Shown here one piece after another: positions 26,195 through 33,956 of a stretch of DNA of 64,000 bases. The stretch is taken from positions 1 to 64,000 of the forward strand of contig JAAMEZ010000044.1 in NCBI GenBank assembly GCA_013322215.1, read 5' to 3'. Source of the DNA: Martinezella rhizogenes (GTDB taxonomy: Bacteria; Pseudomonadota; Alphaproteobacteria; Rhizobiales; Rhizobiaceae). The position numbers and the translations under genes were made by a program. How positions within the stretch are numbered: the stretch's first letter is position 1; each line of letters opens with the position of its first letter. Under the pieces are notes generated by a model that did no database searches, had not been told where the DNA came from, and saw only the letters and a program-made list of their open reading frames with translations.

Positions 26195-26397
26195 GTGATG
26201 CCCCTGCGCGTTCCCGATATGGGTTGACGGTCGACGCGCGCGTTTTCTCTGGCCTTGCGCTCGCTATCTCGAAGCTCGCGCTTGTGCCGCTGCATCGACT
26301 TTCGGATGTTCAGGAGCTTTTCGGCATTGGAGCCAGCTTCGGCAGCCGGTGCGCAGAACAGCTTTTCCGCGGATTTTGGGATGGTGTAATTTATCAT
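26191..26397 (-). CDS. Small basic hypothetical protein
   Basis: 68 residues (MINYTIPKSAEKLFCAPAAE...) with a charged helical stretch RKSMQRHKRELRDSERKAR. It overlaps the following small gene by ATGA and so is probably co-transcribed. No family recognised. Confidence 0.5.
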   Translation of the reverse strand: MINYTIPKSAEKLFCAPAAEAGSNAEKLLNIRKSMQRHKRELRDSERKARENARVDRQPISGTRRGIT

Positions 26398-26466
26398 GCA
26401 GTCCTCGAATAATGGGCGACAGCGCGCTCTTTGGCAGTGATATTGGCCTGATAGGACCCGCTTTTG

Positions 26467-26604
26467 CTACTTCTTGCTGACACTCGCCGCGTGGCCGCCC
26501 GTGAGCTTGACCTGCGAGCCAGATGGCGCGGGTGCCACCGCTGCGGTCTTGTCTTTCTTCGGTTTGCGGACCTCTCGGTTGCTGCGCATTTGGCCTTTGG
26601 CCAT
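26467..26604 (-). CDS. Rhizobial micro-protein MAKGQMRSNRE... type
   Basis: 45 residues, MAKGQMRSNREVRKPKKDKT..., ending GGHAASVSKK. I recognise this as a short Lys-rich protein type common in Rhizobiaceae genomes; function unknown. It is hidden under a longer overlapping frame (26264-26743, minus), which is a shadow. Its basic, disordered composition suggests binding to nucleic acid. Confidence 0.65.
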   Translation of the reverse strand: MAKGQMRSNREVRKPKKDKTAAVAPAPSGSQVKLTGGHAASVSKK

Positions 26605-26687
26605 GGGCTTTTCCTCTGGCGCCAAGATGAATGTCGGCGCTGTTTGAGCCGGTGGATTTGGGTCGGCGTTTATCTCGAGCGGATTTG

Positions 26688-26915
26688 TTAAAGTGGGAGT
26701 AGCGCCGTGCCCTGAAGCGCCGTCGGCATGCGGGTTTTCCCATCGACGCCGAAATCGGGAAATGCTCTCATTCCTGCCAGAGGCAGCTTTAGCTGAGCGT
26801 CACCGATGACCGCGGTTTCTGGAAGCGCGCGAAGGGTTGCTTGTTTATGATATCCGAACGTACTCGTGCGAACCAGATTTTGTGAGACGTAAGCGGAATA
26901 CTTGGTGGAAGACAT
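26688..26915 (-). CDS. Small hypothetical protein
   Basis: 75 residues from the ATG at 26915 (MSSTKYSAYVSQNLVRTSTF), preceded by GAGGAGG at a good distance; the frame extends to 26990 but the internal start is better. No domain recognised. Confidence 0.55.
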   Translation of the reverse strand: MSSTKYSAYVSQNLVRTSTFGYHKQATLRALPETAVIGDAQLKLPLAGMRAFPDFGVDGKTRMPTALQGTALLPL

Positions 26916-27170
26916 CGCGTCCTCCTCTCGTTTGGGTAAGGCCGTCCAGAAGACAGCGATGCCTATGACGCGGCTATTTACCTCTGCCACATACCTGCCT
27001 TGCCGTTTGGGCAGGGTATTGTTATTCCTGCATGCAATGACGCTTAGGCCGGATATGGGAGCGGTCGAAACCCGGACTCATCCTGGCCGATGCTTCGAAG
27101 ATTACGACGTTAAAGTACGATCCTGTCACCGAGGATTAGCAAATTTGGGCGTGACGGTCTCTATAGCGAG

Positions 27171-27200
27171 AAAAACAAAAGGCCGGGCATGAACCCGACC
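27171..27200 (-). terminator. Rho-independent terminator of the cold-shock gene
   Basis: On the minus strand GGTCGGG (27200-27194) pairs with CCCGGCC (27187-27181) around a TTCATG loop, followed by TTTTGTTTTT (27180-27171). It lies 60 bases after the stop of the cold-shock gene. Confidence 0.8.
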
Positions 27201-27260
27201 TCTCACAGTCATTCAGCTTTGCTGCCAGTACATCCGTGGTCAGCGGAGCAAATGACGTTA

Positions 27261-27470
27261 TTATGCCGCCTGAAGGTTGTCGGCCGAGCTCTTGCCGGAC
27301 CTGCGGTCCTGGACGATGTCATAGGTGATCTTCTGACCATCCGAGAGCGAACGCATGCCGGCGCGCTCGACAGCTGAGACATGCACAAATACGTCCATGC
27401 TGCCGTTGTCGGGCTGAATGAAGCCAAAGCCTTTGGCGGAGTTAAACCACTTTACAGTACCAGTGTTCAT
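27261..27470 (-). CDS. Cold-shock protein, CspA family (second copy)
   Basis: 69 residues starting MNTGTVKWFNSAKGFGFIQP, with RNP motifs KGFGFIQPDNG and VFVHVSAVE. The frame begins further upstream, but AAGGAAA before the ATG at 27470 fixes the start. A long untranslated leader (27471-27680) is typical of cold-regulated csp genes. It is a close paralogue of the gene at 23275-23484; even the promoter-distal leaders look alike (both contain TCAAATAATCGAT-like sequence). Confidence 0.93.
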   Translation of the reverse strand: MNTGTVKWFNSAKGFGFIQPDNGSMDVFVHVSAVERAGMRSLSDGQKITYDIVQDRRSGKSSADNLQAA

Positions 27471-27678
27471 AACGATTTCCTTTCGAAGCAATCGCTGTGG
27501 TTCCCGCGATGCCTTGCGGGATAAGATCGATTATTTGAGAGAAAATCCGACGGGAGCATAAAGCTCTGCAACGACGTCACAAGCATTGGTCGATGATCAA
27601 CATATAGGCTCAATTTTTGGTTTTGCAATGCCTGTTTCGAGTTTCCTCTAAGTTTCTGCTGAGTTGGTCGTATTGACC

Positions 27679-27783
27679 TTATGTAGCGCAACCGGCGTCC
27701 CGTGTGTTCATTTGCGTCGCGATTTCATCCAGTTTTGCATTTCGCCGTAACCCCGTCTCGATATAGATAAGCAGTTTTATCAA
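27679..27783 (-). CDS. Possible micro-protein upstream of the cold-shock gene
   Basis: A protein-like C-terminus, IKLLIYIETGLRRNAKLDEI then ATQMNTRDAGCAT, can be read from a TTG at 27783 with AGGG upstream. The longer frame to 27936 is shadowed by the next small gene. The start codon choice and reality are uncertain. Confidence 0.25.
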   Translation of the reverse strand: MIKLLIYIETGLRRNAKLDEIATQMNTRDAGCAT

Positions 27784-27829
27784 CGGGTTCCCTGCGGATG
27801 AATGGATCACCGTTAAATGAAAATCCGGG

Positions 27830-27964
27830 TTAAAGCGTCGTGAAACTCGACACTTGTGCAATGTCAGCATCCAGCCTTCCCCAGATTGACGGTTTTGCGG
27901 CGTCGGGTTTGGGTTTGCGGGACGGTTTGCGCTCAATGATGAACGGCTTGGTCTGCTGACGCAT
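27830..27964 (-). CDS. Rhizobial micro-protein MRQQTKPF... type
   Basis: 44 residues, MRQQTKPFIIERKPSRKPKP, then PSIWGRLDADIAQ. The KPFIIE...KPSIWG pattern is familiar from short plasmid- and chromosome-borne rhizobial genes of unknown function. CTGGAGGA lies directly before the ATG. It is buried inside a long shadow frame (27830-28432). Confidence 0.6.
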   Translation of the reverse strand: MRQQTKPFIIERKPSRKPKPDAAKPSIWGRLDADIAQVSSFTTL

Positions 27965-28425
27965 TGGTCCTCCAGGCTGCGATTCGTGGGTACAACGATA
28001 TCGCACGAGGTATCTTGGGCAAGCAGGTCGATGTCTGTGTTGAGCTCGTTTCCCCATTTGGAGCGCGCAACGACGACGGTGCGAGTGGGGCATGATGCAG
28101 GTCAGCATTCGTGCCCGAGGCAAATGCGGCGGGTCGCCGCTGCCATATCCCTTCCCGTCGAGTCTCCGGCAACCCATCTGCGGGCTCGATGAGGCATGTC
28201 TGACCGGAGACCGGCTGCGCCTCGATCGTCTTCCCGCAACGGCCACGACCACTTTTCTTACCCCTGCCGGCTTCGCCGCCATTCCTCTCCCACTAACAAA
28301 AGTGGCAGTTGCCGCCCTCCACCTTGTTCCGGCCTTATCAGGTGCGGTCCGATCGTCACCGGTCTTTGCGACAGCCATCGAGACCGCGATGGGCGCGGCC
28401 CGAACACGAGAAAAGGAATACGACA

Positions 28426-28734
28426 ATGGCAACCATCGGCACCTTCACCTCCACCGAAAACGGCTTCACCGGCTCCATTCGCACTCTTGCCCTCAACGTC
28501 AAGGCCCGCATCTCTCGGGTCGAGAACCCCTCAGACAAGGGCCCGCAGTTCCGCGTCTACGCCGGCAGTGTTGAACTCGGCGCCGCCTGGCAGAAGACCT
28601 CCGAGCAGGGCCGCGACTACCTCTCGGTCAAGCTGGACGATCCGAGCTTCCCGGCTCCGATCTACGCAACGCTCGCCGAGGTCGAAGGCGAAGATGCTCT
28701 GCAGCTTATCTGGTCCCGCCCGAACCGGGATTGA
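28426..28734 (+). CDS. DUF736 family protein
   Basis: 102 residues, MATIGTFTSTENGFTGSIRT and LDDPSFPAPIYATLAEVE, the typical DUF736 pattern. DUF736 genes are common on rhizobial plasmids close to conjugation and replication functions; the biochemical role is unknown. AAAGGAA lies before the ATG; the longer frame from 28309 is not needed. It is followed by a GC-rich hairpin. Confidence 0.88.
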   Translation: MATIGTFTSTENGFTGSIRTLALNVKARISRVENPSDKGPQFRVYAGSVELGAAWQKTSEQGRDYLSVKLDDPSFPAPIYATLAEVEGEDALQLIWSRPNRD

Positions 28735-28744
28735 TTGACATCAC

Positions 28745-28769
28745 GAGGCTCCGCCATCGGCGGAGCCTC
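28745..28769 (+). terminator. GC-rich hairpin after DUF736 gene
   Basis: GAGGCTCCGCC (28745-28755) and GGCGGAGCCTC (28759-28769) form an 11-base-pair stem with a three-base loop, 11 bases after the stop codon. No T-run follows, so termination strength is uncertain. Confidence 0.6.
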
Positions 28770-28812
28770 TCCCACTCTAAGATTTTCCGCGATTTTCGTT
28801 TATTGGATGAAA

Positions 28813-28892
28813 ATGGATGGAAAAATGGATGGAAAAATGGATCCCGGTGTGTCATATCTCATTTGGATGTAAATGGATGGGAAAATGGATGA
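28813..28892 (+). repeat. 12-base periodic ATGGATGG repeat before the Fic gene
   Basis: ATGGATGG-like units begin at 28813, 28825, 28837, 28873 and 28885, a strict 12-base spacing (28837 to 28873 is three units). In the Fic frame they encode repeated MEKW/MGKW. They offer several alternative in-frame start codons. Confidence 0.7.
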
Positions 28893-29944
28893 CGCAGATC
28901 GATCTCTCCAAATTGCGTATCACGCCGGAGATTCTGTCGCTGATCGCCGAAATCGATGAATTCAAAGGAGCGTGGCGCGCACTTGGCCGCATCGCGCCAG
29001 ACCGCCTGTCCAGTTTGCGACGGGTCGCAACGATCGAAAGTATTGGATCGTCGACCCGCATTGAAGGTGCAAAATTAAGCGACCGTGAAGTCGAAAGACT
29101 TCTTTCGAGCCTTCGTATCGGCTCGTTCGCCAGTCGAGACGAACAGGAGGTTGCGGGATATGCCGAGGTGATGGAAACGATCTTCTCAGCCTTCGACGCA
29201 ATCCCGCTCAACGAAAATCACATCCGACAACTTCATCGGGACCTGCTTGCCCACTCGACCAAGGACGAGAGGCACCGAGGAAACTGGAAGACACTTTCCA
29301 ATAATGTCGAGGCTTTCGACGAAGATGGGCGAAGCCTTGGAATCGTCTTCGCGACAGCATCTCCATTCGATACGCCCGGCCGGATGTCGGAGCTGATAGC
29401 CTGGCAACAGGCCCAAGAGAAGGATGGCAAGTTCCACCCGCTCCTCATCGTCGCCGTCTTCATCGTAGTCTTCCTGGAGATCCATCCTTTCCAGGACGGT
29501 AACGGACGCCTGTCGCGAGCCTTGACCACCCTGTTGTTGCTTCGAGCTGGTTACCTCTATGTCCCGTACAGCTCTCTCGAAAGCGTAATCGAGCAGAACA
29601 AGGAAGCTTATTACCTCGCGCTTCGCCGCACGCAGGGAACAATCCGAACAGAAGAACAAGACGGGAATCCGTGGGTTGAGTTTTTTCTTCGGAGCCTGCA
29701 GCGCCAGAAGCAGCGGCTCGAGCGCAAGATCGAACGTGAACGTATCCTATTGAGCGACCTGCCGGAACTATCCGTCACGATCCTCGAACTGGCACGAGAG
29801 CGGGGGCGCGTTACTGTCATGGACGCGGCCAAAGCCACGGGCACAAGCCGCAACACCGTCAAGGATCACCTTCGGGCGTTGACGGAACAGGGACATCTGG
29901 CCCTTCATGGAGCGGGTCGCGGGACTTGGTACGGCCTGACTTAA
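28889..29944 (+). CDS. Fic-domain protein (self-inhibited, HTH-tailed)
   Basis: 351 residues from ATG 28889; starts further upstream (28817) lie in the 12-base repeat. The Fic core motif HPFQDGNGRLSR is complete, so AMPylation or a related transfer is expected. An inhibitory motif SSTRIEG at residues ~54-60 lies in front of the Fic core, the class II (self-inhibiting) arrangement. The last ~60 residues form a winged HTH (GRVTVMDAAKATGTSRNTVKDHLR), so it may also bind DNA. This Fic/DUF4172-HTH architecture is common; targets are unknown. Confidence 0.88.
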   Translation: MTQIDLSKLRITPEILSLIAEIDEFKGAWRALGRIAPDRLSSLRRVATIESIGSSTRIEGAKLSDREVERLLSSLRIGSFASRDEQEVAGYAEVMETIFSAFDAIPLNENHIRQLHRDLLAHSTKDERHRGNWKTLSNNVEAFDEDGRSLGIVFATASPFDTPGRMSELIAWQQAQEKDGKFHPLLIVAVFIVVFLEIHPFQDGNGRLSRALTTLLLLRAGYLYVPYSSLESVIEQNKEAYYLALRRTQGTIRTEEQDGNPWVEFFLRSLQRQKQRLERKIERERILLSDLPELSVTILELARERGRVTVMDAAKATGTSRNTVKDHLRALTEQGHLALHGAGRGTWYGLT

Positions 29945-30159
29945 AGCTGGAGTAATTTGGTATGCCCATCCGCCGAGATCGGCAATACGATCAGCACCAC
30001 TGTCGTGCCATCGATCCATAGTGTGTCGCCATCGACGACGCAGGTGATCCGATGGCCACGAGTGCATTTATCAAATTGTACCGGCGCCATATTTGGTGTG
30101 GCCAGTGTCGTCATAGCACTGAGCCCCAAGGCGATGGCGCTTAGATTGCCAGGGGCCAT
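29941..30159 (-). pseudogene. Truncated thermonuclease (SNase-like) gene
   Basis: A signal-peptide-like start (MAPGNLSAIALGLSAMTTLA) is followed by RITCVVDGDTLWIDGT, the first conserved block of staphylococcal-nuclease-like proteins. The next block (normally R.ADIDTPE) appears only in another frame as RIADLGGW, and the gene then stops beside the Fic gene. Frameshifted and missing the catalytic Arg/Glu region, it should be inactive. Confidence 0.65.
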
Positions 30160-30469
30160 TGCGATTACCGCGAAGTTGGGTTTCTTCTCCTTTTTCCGGA
30201 AGAAAAGCCGGATACCGAGCCGCCGAAGCGACCGTTCTATATCCGCGGCTTCTCTTCTGTCGGAGAAGATCGAGGAAGACTGCGACAGCATCGCGTTCGC
30301 TGGCAAAAGGCTGGACCTTCGTCTGGCCGTGCGCTCCGATCCGGCCCCAGCGGCGTGTCAGGCAGATTTCTCCGAACAGATTGAGCTCGATCGTCATGGC
30401 ATAGAAGCGAGCCATGTTGCGGGCTTCGTCCGTGCGTTCGACATAGAGCTGGTAGGGCTGTGAGATCAT
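30071..30469 (-). CDS. WGR-domain protein
   Basis: About 132 residues with a WGR domain: YQLYVERTDEARNMARFYAM, LFGEICLTRRWGRIGAHGQT, DAVAVFLDLLRQKRSRGY. WGR domains bind nucleic acid ends; stand-alone small forms are common on rhizobial plasmids. The domain ends near residue 85; the remaining tail overlaps the decayed nuclease start and may be read-through caused by decay. Start at the ATG 30469 (MISQPYQLYVE) rather than 30511. Confidence 0.75.
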   Translation of the reverse strand: MISQPYQLYVERTDEARNMARFYAMTIELNLFGEICLTRRWGRIGAHGQTKVQPFASERDAVAVFLDLLRQKRSRGYRTVASAARYPAFLPEKGEETQLRGNRNGPWQSKRHRLGAQCYDDTGHTKYGAGTI

Positions 30470-30650
30470 GATCTGAGAATCGTTGATCTCGGCAGCCGCG
30501 TCCAACGACACTTATGAATCGGTCGGCATGGATCGATTCATTTCGGTGATGATAAGGTCATGTCTGGTGGAGGATGGATGGACGCATTTTGCGTGCGGCC
30601 CCACGGCATGCGATCCCGCACGATCTTCGGCTAGGCTCGCTCATCGCAGA

Positions 30651-30899
30651 TCAACCGCTGCGCGAAGACAAGAGGCCGGCGAGCGTCGCGATGACGATAA
30701 TGATGCCCGACTGTATGATGATCCATAGGTCTGGCCCGTACACAACGCACCATAATGCTGTCATGCAAAATACGAGAGCGCTGAACATCAAGCATTTGAT
30801 CTTGAAGGAGAGACGTTTTCCCCTCTGCGAGAACAGAATGTAGAGTGCCAGGACGATTGCGGCCAATCCAGCGAACGTGAAAAGCAATTCCATGAGCAT
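30651..30899 (-). CDS. Small three-helix membrane protein
   Basis: 82 residues (or 80 from the ATG at 30893) with three hydrophobic helices (residues ~4-22, 34-52, 56-76) and a short RGKRLSFKIK basic loop. No family recognised. AGGAC lies upstream. It is located between the WGR protein and traG. Confidence 0.55.
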   Translation of the reverse strand: MLMELLFTFAGLAAIVLALYILFSQRGKRLSFKIKCLMFSALVFCMTALWCVVYGPDLWIIIQSGIIIVIATLAGLLSSRSG

Positions 30900-31214
30900 T
30901 TAGTCCTGTCGATATTTCAATGTGGAAAGCTGTAGCATTGTCTCCGGGAATGACGAACCGCCATCCGCACGATGTCGACAGCGCCGGCTTCGTCTCTCTT
31001 TTGCCGCGGAAAAGGAGTCGTCTTTTTCCGTAGTCGAGACGAGTTGGTTGAACGGGCGGCCAAACGGTGTGCGAGGCGCGGGGCGCAGTCGGTCTCGCCT
31101 CTCGAGCCACGGTATCGAGGCTCCTGCGGCTGCCCTATTCCCGCTCCTTGCACGACGAGAATTCCCGAAATCCTGCCCCGCGGGCAGCGCTTGCGCTGAT
31201 TTCTCCTATACTCT
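30900..31214. other. Gap between small membrane gene and traG end
   Basis: No supported gene. Several overlapping frames on both strands are rich in Arg, Ser and Pro and look like shadows of GC-rich non-coding sequence. No terminator for traG was recognised. Confidence 0.4.
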
Positions 31215-33197
31215 TCATTTTTCTGGATCAGCCTTGCTCGCCGCTCTACGCGCCGGTTCGATCGCGGAGGCTTCAGACGGCTTTCCGATTTTATGAAACC
31301 GGTTCCCTCCGATACATGCCTTCATATCGTCGCGGCGGAACCAGACGGCGCGCCCGCATCGAAGGGGTGCGTTGCCCGAGGTGAAGACGATCTGTTCGTC
31401 AGCCCGCATGCGCAGCACCTCATGCGAAAGGATCAACGGCCGGCGGTTGAGTTGCTTTGATCGCGATCTCGACCATCCCTTCATTCCGGACGAGCGATTG
31501 GTCTGGTCGACCTCGACCGTGGTGTCACCACATCGCTTGGAGATGTAGTCTGCGGTGTCAGGATCGTTGATCGCCGAGAACGAAATCCAGGATGCGGATT
31601 CGAACCATTTGCTCGTCGCATCACGTCCGCCATAAGCCTCGCGCATCTGGCCGAGCGACTGGAAAATCATCGTCAGTGTGATGCCGTATTTGCGGCCTGC
31701 GTCTCGGGCGGTTTCGAGAATGCGCAGATAGCCGAGACGCGCCACCTCGTCGAGCAAGAAGAGGGTGCGACCCTTCACATCGCCGTTGCGGTTATAGATC
31801 GCGTTCAGCAGCGAACCGATGACGACCCGCGCGAAGCCCGGATGCGCTTCCAGCACTTTCAGATCGAGCGCTATGAAGATGTCGGTCTCGCCGTTTGCGA
31901 GATCGTCCGTCGAAAAACTGTCGCCGGAGACCAGGCCGGCATAGTTCGGGTAGGACAACCAGTGTGTTTCCTTGACCGCATTGGCATAGACACCGGAAAA
32001 CGTCTCCGGTGTCATGTTGACGAAGACGGCGACGTTCTCCTTCACGAAATCCGAATCCGACCCTTCATAGATCTTCGTCAGACGCGCCCGAAGTTTTGGC
32101 TCGGGTTCGGACAGGTTGGCCCGGACCTGGCGCAACGTCTGGTCTTTTTCATCCGTATGTCCTGACAGACACACGTCGGCGATCAACGCCGTCAGGAGCT
32201 GCATGGCGGAAGCCCGGAAGAAGTCGTCACGAGCGGATGCCGTGCGCGCATTGTCGGTCATGATCCATGTGGCGACGGCAACAATATCCTCTTCCTTGGT
32301 ATTGCCATGACGGCCGATCCAGTCGAACGCATTGAAGCCGACACCCGATGCGGTGGGATCGAGCACGATCACCTTGCGGCCGGCCTTGCGCCGGTGTTCG
32401 ATCACCATCGGCGCGACCTCGCTTGACGGATCAAGTACGACGAGGCCGCCGCCCCATTTGAGCGCGGTCGGGATCGTCACCGACGTCGTCTTGAAACCGC
32501 CGGAGCCGGCAAAAACGATCCCGTGCGACGAGCCGAAGGAGCCGTCGAAGCAGAGCAGCGGCGACTTGCCGCCGGCGCCCCAGCTTTGCGGTTCATCGGA
32601 GCGGAACGGCAGAGCGGCAACGCTGTCGCGATCGACGCGATAATGTTCGCCGATGACGATACCGCCGGTTTCTGGAAACAGTTTTGCGGCTTCGGGCAGT
32701 TTCATCCAGTCGGCCTCGCCGTGGACAGCGCGTTTGCCGCCGATGCGGCGCGGTCCGGACGCCGCGAACGCAGCATTGCCTTTCAGCGCAACGCGCAAGC
32801 CGAAGATACCGCTGAAGAGTGCTGCGGCAGCACCCACCATCGTCGCCGGGTCGGAATAGGCGAGAACGGATTGTCCCGCCGGCACGTTTCCGGCGATACC
32901 GGCAAGCCGGACAATCTCGCGCACCATGGCGATGACGAGGGTCAAGGCGTTTCCGGCAAGCACGCTCCCACCGGCCGTCTTGATGTTCGCGGAACCGTTG
33001 ACGGCGAACAGCGCGATGACGCCGATCGCGGCTGCCGCAATGTAGGGTAATGCAAGGCCGGCCCGCCCGAGCATCAACTTCGCCTGCGGGGATGTTCCGA
33101 GTGCCGCCAGCCGATGCTCCACACCCGAAGTTAGGACCATCGCCACAAGCATGATGATCGCCGGCACGACTGCCAGCAGCGTCCTATTCGCCGTCAT
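31215..33197 (-). CDS. traG: TraG, conjugative coupling protein (VirD4 family)
   Basis: About 660 residues. N-terminal transmembrane helices anchor it in the inner membrane; the cytosolic ATPase carries Walker A (FAGSGGFKTTS) and Walker B (TLFLLDEVARLG). It couples the relaxosome to the type IV secretion channel and pumps the plasmid strand. Length and order traC-traD-traG match Ti and rhizobial plasmids. ATG 33197 (MTANRTLL) is preferred to 33218; its start overlaps the traD end by 14 bases, so the genes are translationally linked. Confidence 0.95.
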   Translation of the reverse strand: MTANRTLLAVVPAIIMLVAMVLTSGVEHRLAALGTSPQAKLMLGRAGLALPYIAAAAIGVIALFAVNGSANIKTAGGSVLAGNALTLVIAMVREIVRLAGIAGNVPAGQSVLAYSDPATMVGAAAALFSGIFGLRVALKGNAAFAASGPRRIGGKRAVHGEADWMKLPEAAKLFPETGGIVIGEHYRVDRDSVAALPFRSDEPQSWGAGGKSPLLCFDGSFGSSHGIVFAGSGGFKTTSVTIPTALKWGGGLVVLDPSSEVAPMVIEHRRKAGRKVIVLDPTASGVGFNAFDWIGRHGNTKEEDIVAVATWIMTDNARTASARDDFFRASAMQLLTALIADVCLSGHTDEKDQTLRQVRANLSEPEPKLRARLTKIYEGSDSDFVKENVAVFVNMTPETFSGVYANAVKETHWLSYPNYAGLVSGDSFSTDDLANGETDIFIALDLKVLEAHPGFARVVIGSLLNAIYNRNGDVKGRTLFLLDEVARLGYLRILETARDAGRKYGITLTMIFQSLGQMREAYGGRDATSKWFESASWISFSAINDPDTADYISKRCGDTTVEVDQTNRSSGMKGWSRSRSKQLNRRPLILSHEVLRMRADEQIVFTSGNAPLRCGRAVWFRRDDMKACIGGNRFHKIGKPSEASAIEPARRAASKADPEK

Positions 33198-33399
33198 GAC
33201 CGAATGCCTCCGCGCCAATCGTGGTCAGACGTGCGCGTTCCATATCGTCACCTTTGATGCGGCGGTTCGCGTCGATCAGCAGGCCGAGCAACAGCGCGCG
33301 CTTCTCGTAGCGCAATCCCGCCTTGATGATCAGACCGCCGAGCTCGATTTTTTCGCGCGTGTCCTTCTTTCTAGCATCGGATGTCATCGCCTTGGCCAT
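33184..33399 (-). CDS. traD: TraD, small conjugal transfer protein
   Basis: 71 residues, the length I recall for Ti-plasmid TraD, with the family block KKDTREKIELGGLIIKAGLR and RYEKRALLLG. An earlier in-frame ATG at 33432 would add 11 residues and overlap traC. A relaxosome accessory of unclear biochemical role. It sits four bases after traC and overlaps traG. Confidence 0.9.
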   Translation of the reverse strand: MAKAMTSDARKKDTREKIELGGLIIKAGLRYEKRALLLGLLIDANRRIKGDDMERARLTTIGAEAFGHDGE

Positions 33400-33403
33400 C
33401 CGC

Positions 33404-33700
33404 TCAAGCCTCACCAGTCCCGCTCGCATCCGCGCCAGGCGACTGCGTCGCGGACGTCCCGCTTGCGGTTCGGCCATCTCCGACGTCTTTCTTGCCCGCC
33501 GCACTCCCTTTGCCTCCGCGAAACCGTTTGGCGATCTCCTCGAAGGCCGCCTGAAGCTCTGCTTCGTCAATCTCGATTTCCCCCAGACCGGCCTTCAGTG
33601 CGATGCGGCCGATGCGTTCGGCCTCACGGGTCTCGGCCTGCTTCAGCTGGTCCTGCAATCTTGCGATCTCTTCCCTGATCCGCGACGACGGTTTCTTCAT
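33404..33700 (-). CDS. traC: TraC, relaxosome accessory protein
   Basis: 98 residues, MKKPSSRIREEIARLQDQLK, with an N-terminal coiled coil, the AERIGRIALKAGLGEIEIDE block of rhizobial TraC and a disordered Ala/Gly/Ser tail. TraC helps the relaxase at oriT. First gene of the leftward traCDG unit; its promoter lies in the gap with the tra box and oriT. The ATG at 33700 has GAGCAACC upstream; the longer frame to 33796 would run through the tra box and is rejected. Confidence 0.92.
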   Translation of the reverse strand: MKKPSSRIREEIARLQDQLKQAETREAERIGRIALKAGLGEIEIDEAELQAAFEEIAKRFRGGKGSAAGKKDVGDGRTASGTSATQSPGADASGTGEA

Positions 33701-33720
33701 TCCGGTTGCTCCTTTGAGTT

Positions 33721-33746
33721 CTGGGCGTTGCACTTGCGACGCCCAG
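33721..33746. promoter_or_regulatory. Inverted repeat upstream of traC
   Basis: CTGGGCGT (33721-33728) and ACGCCCAG (33739-33746) form a perfect 8-base inverted repeat with a 10-base spacer, 21 bases upstream of traC. It could be a protein site in the relaxosome region or an operator. Confidence 0.5.
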
Positions 33747-33772
33747 ATTCTTCCGGATGTGCTGAAAAAGAC

Positions 33773-33790
33773 ATCTGCAGATCTGCAGAT
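33773..33790. promoter_or_regulatory. tra box (TraR operator)
   Basis: ATCTGCAGATCTGCAGAT is a perfect 18-base palindrome. It matches the Ti-plasmid tra box ATGTGCAGATCTGCACAT at 16 of 18 positions, with the core TGCAGATCTGCA complete. It lies between the divergent traCDG and traAFBH units, as in Ti plasmids, so TraR bound to its AHL should activate both directions. Confidence 0.88.
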
Positions 33791-33837
33791 CGCCAAGGGC
33801 GATGCTTTTGTGAATGATCCCGACCGTTCCGAAGGAA

Positions 33838-33880
33838 TGGCTCCAAGGGCGCAATTATACGTCGCAGTGCGACGTGTTGC
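33838..33880 (+). other. Origin of transfer (oriT) with nic region
   Basis: The block CCAAGGGCGCAATTATACGT (33843-33862) is the conserved nic-region sequence of Ti and rhizobial plasmid oriT sites (RSF1010-like branch). It is followed by a perfect inverted repeat, ACGTCGCA (33859-33866) and TGCGACGT (33868-33875), around a single G. It sits 77 bases before the relaxase gene traA and opposite traC, exactly where the family has it. Confidence 0.92.
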
Positions 33881-33956
33881 TTTTTGGCTCTGGCGGGGCC
33901 AGACGGCTGCCCGCCACTCCCGACGAACTTGGTTCTAACCGGGAGCGCTCTTCGCC

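Noticed and set aside
27830..28432. 200-codon minus-strand frame
   Set aside because: Only its last 44 codons look real and have a ribosome binding site; the rest overlaps the DUF736 leader and gene.
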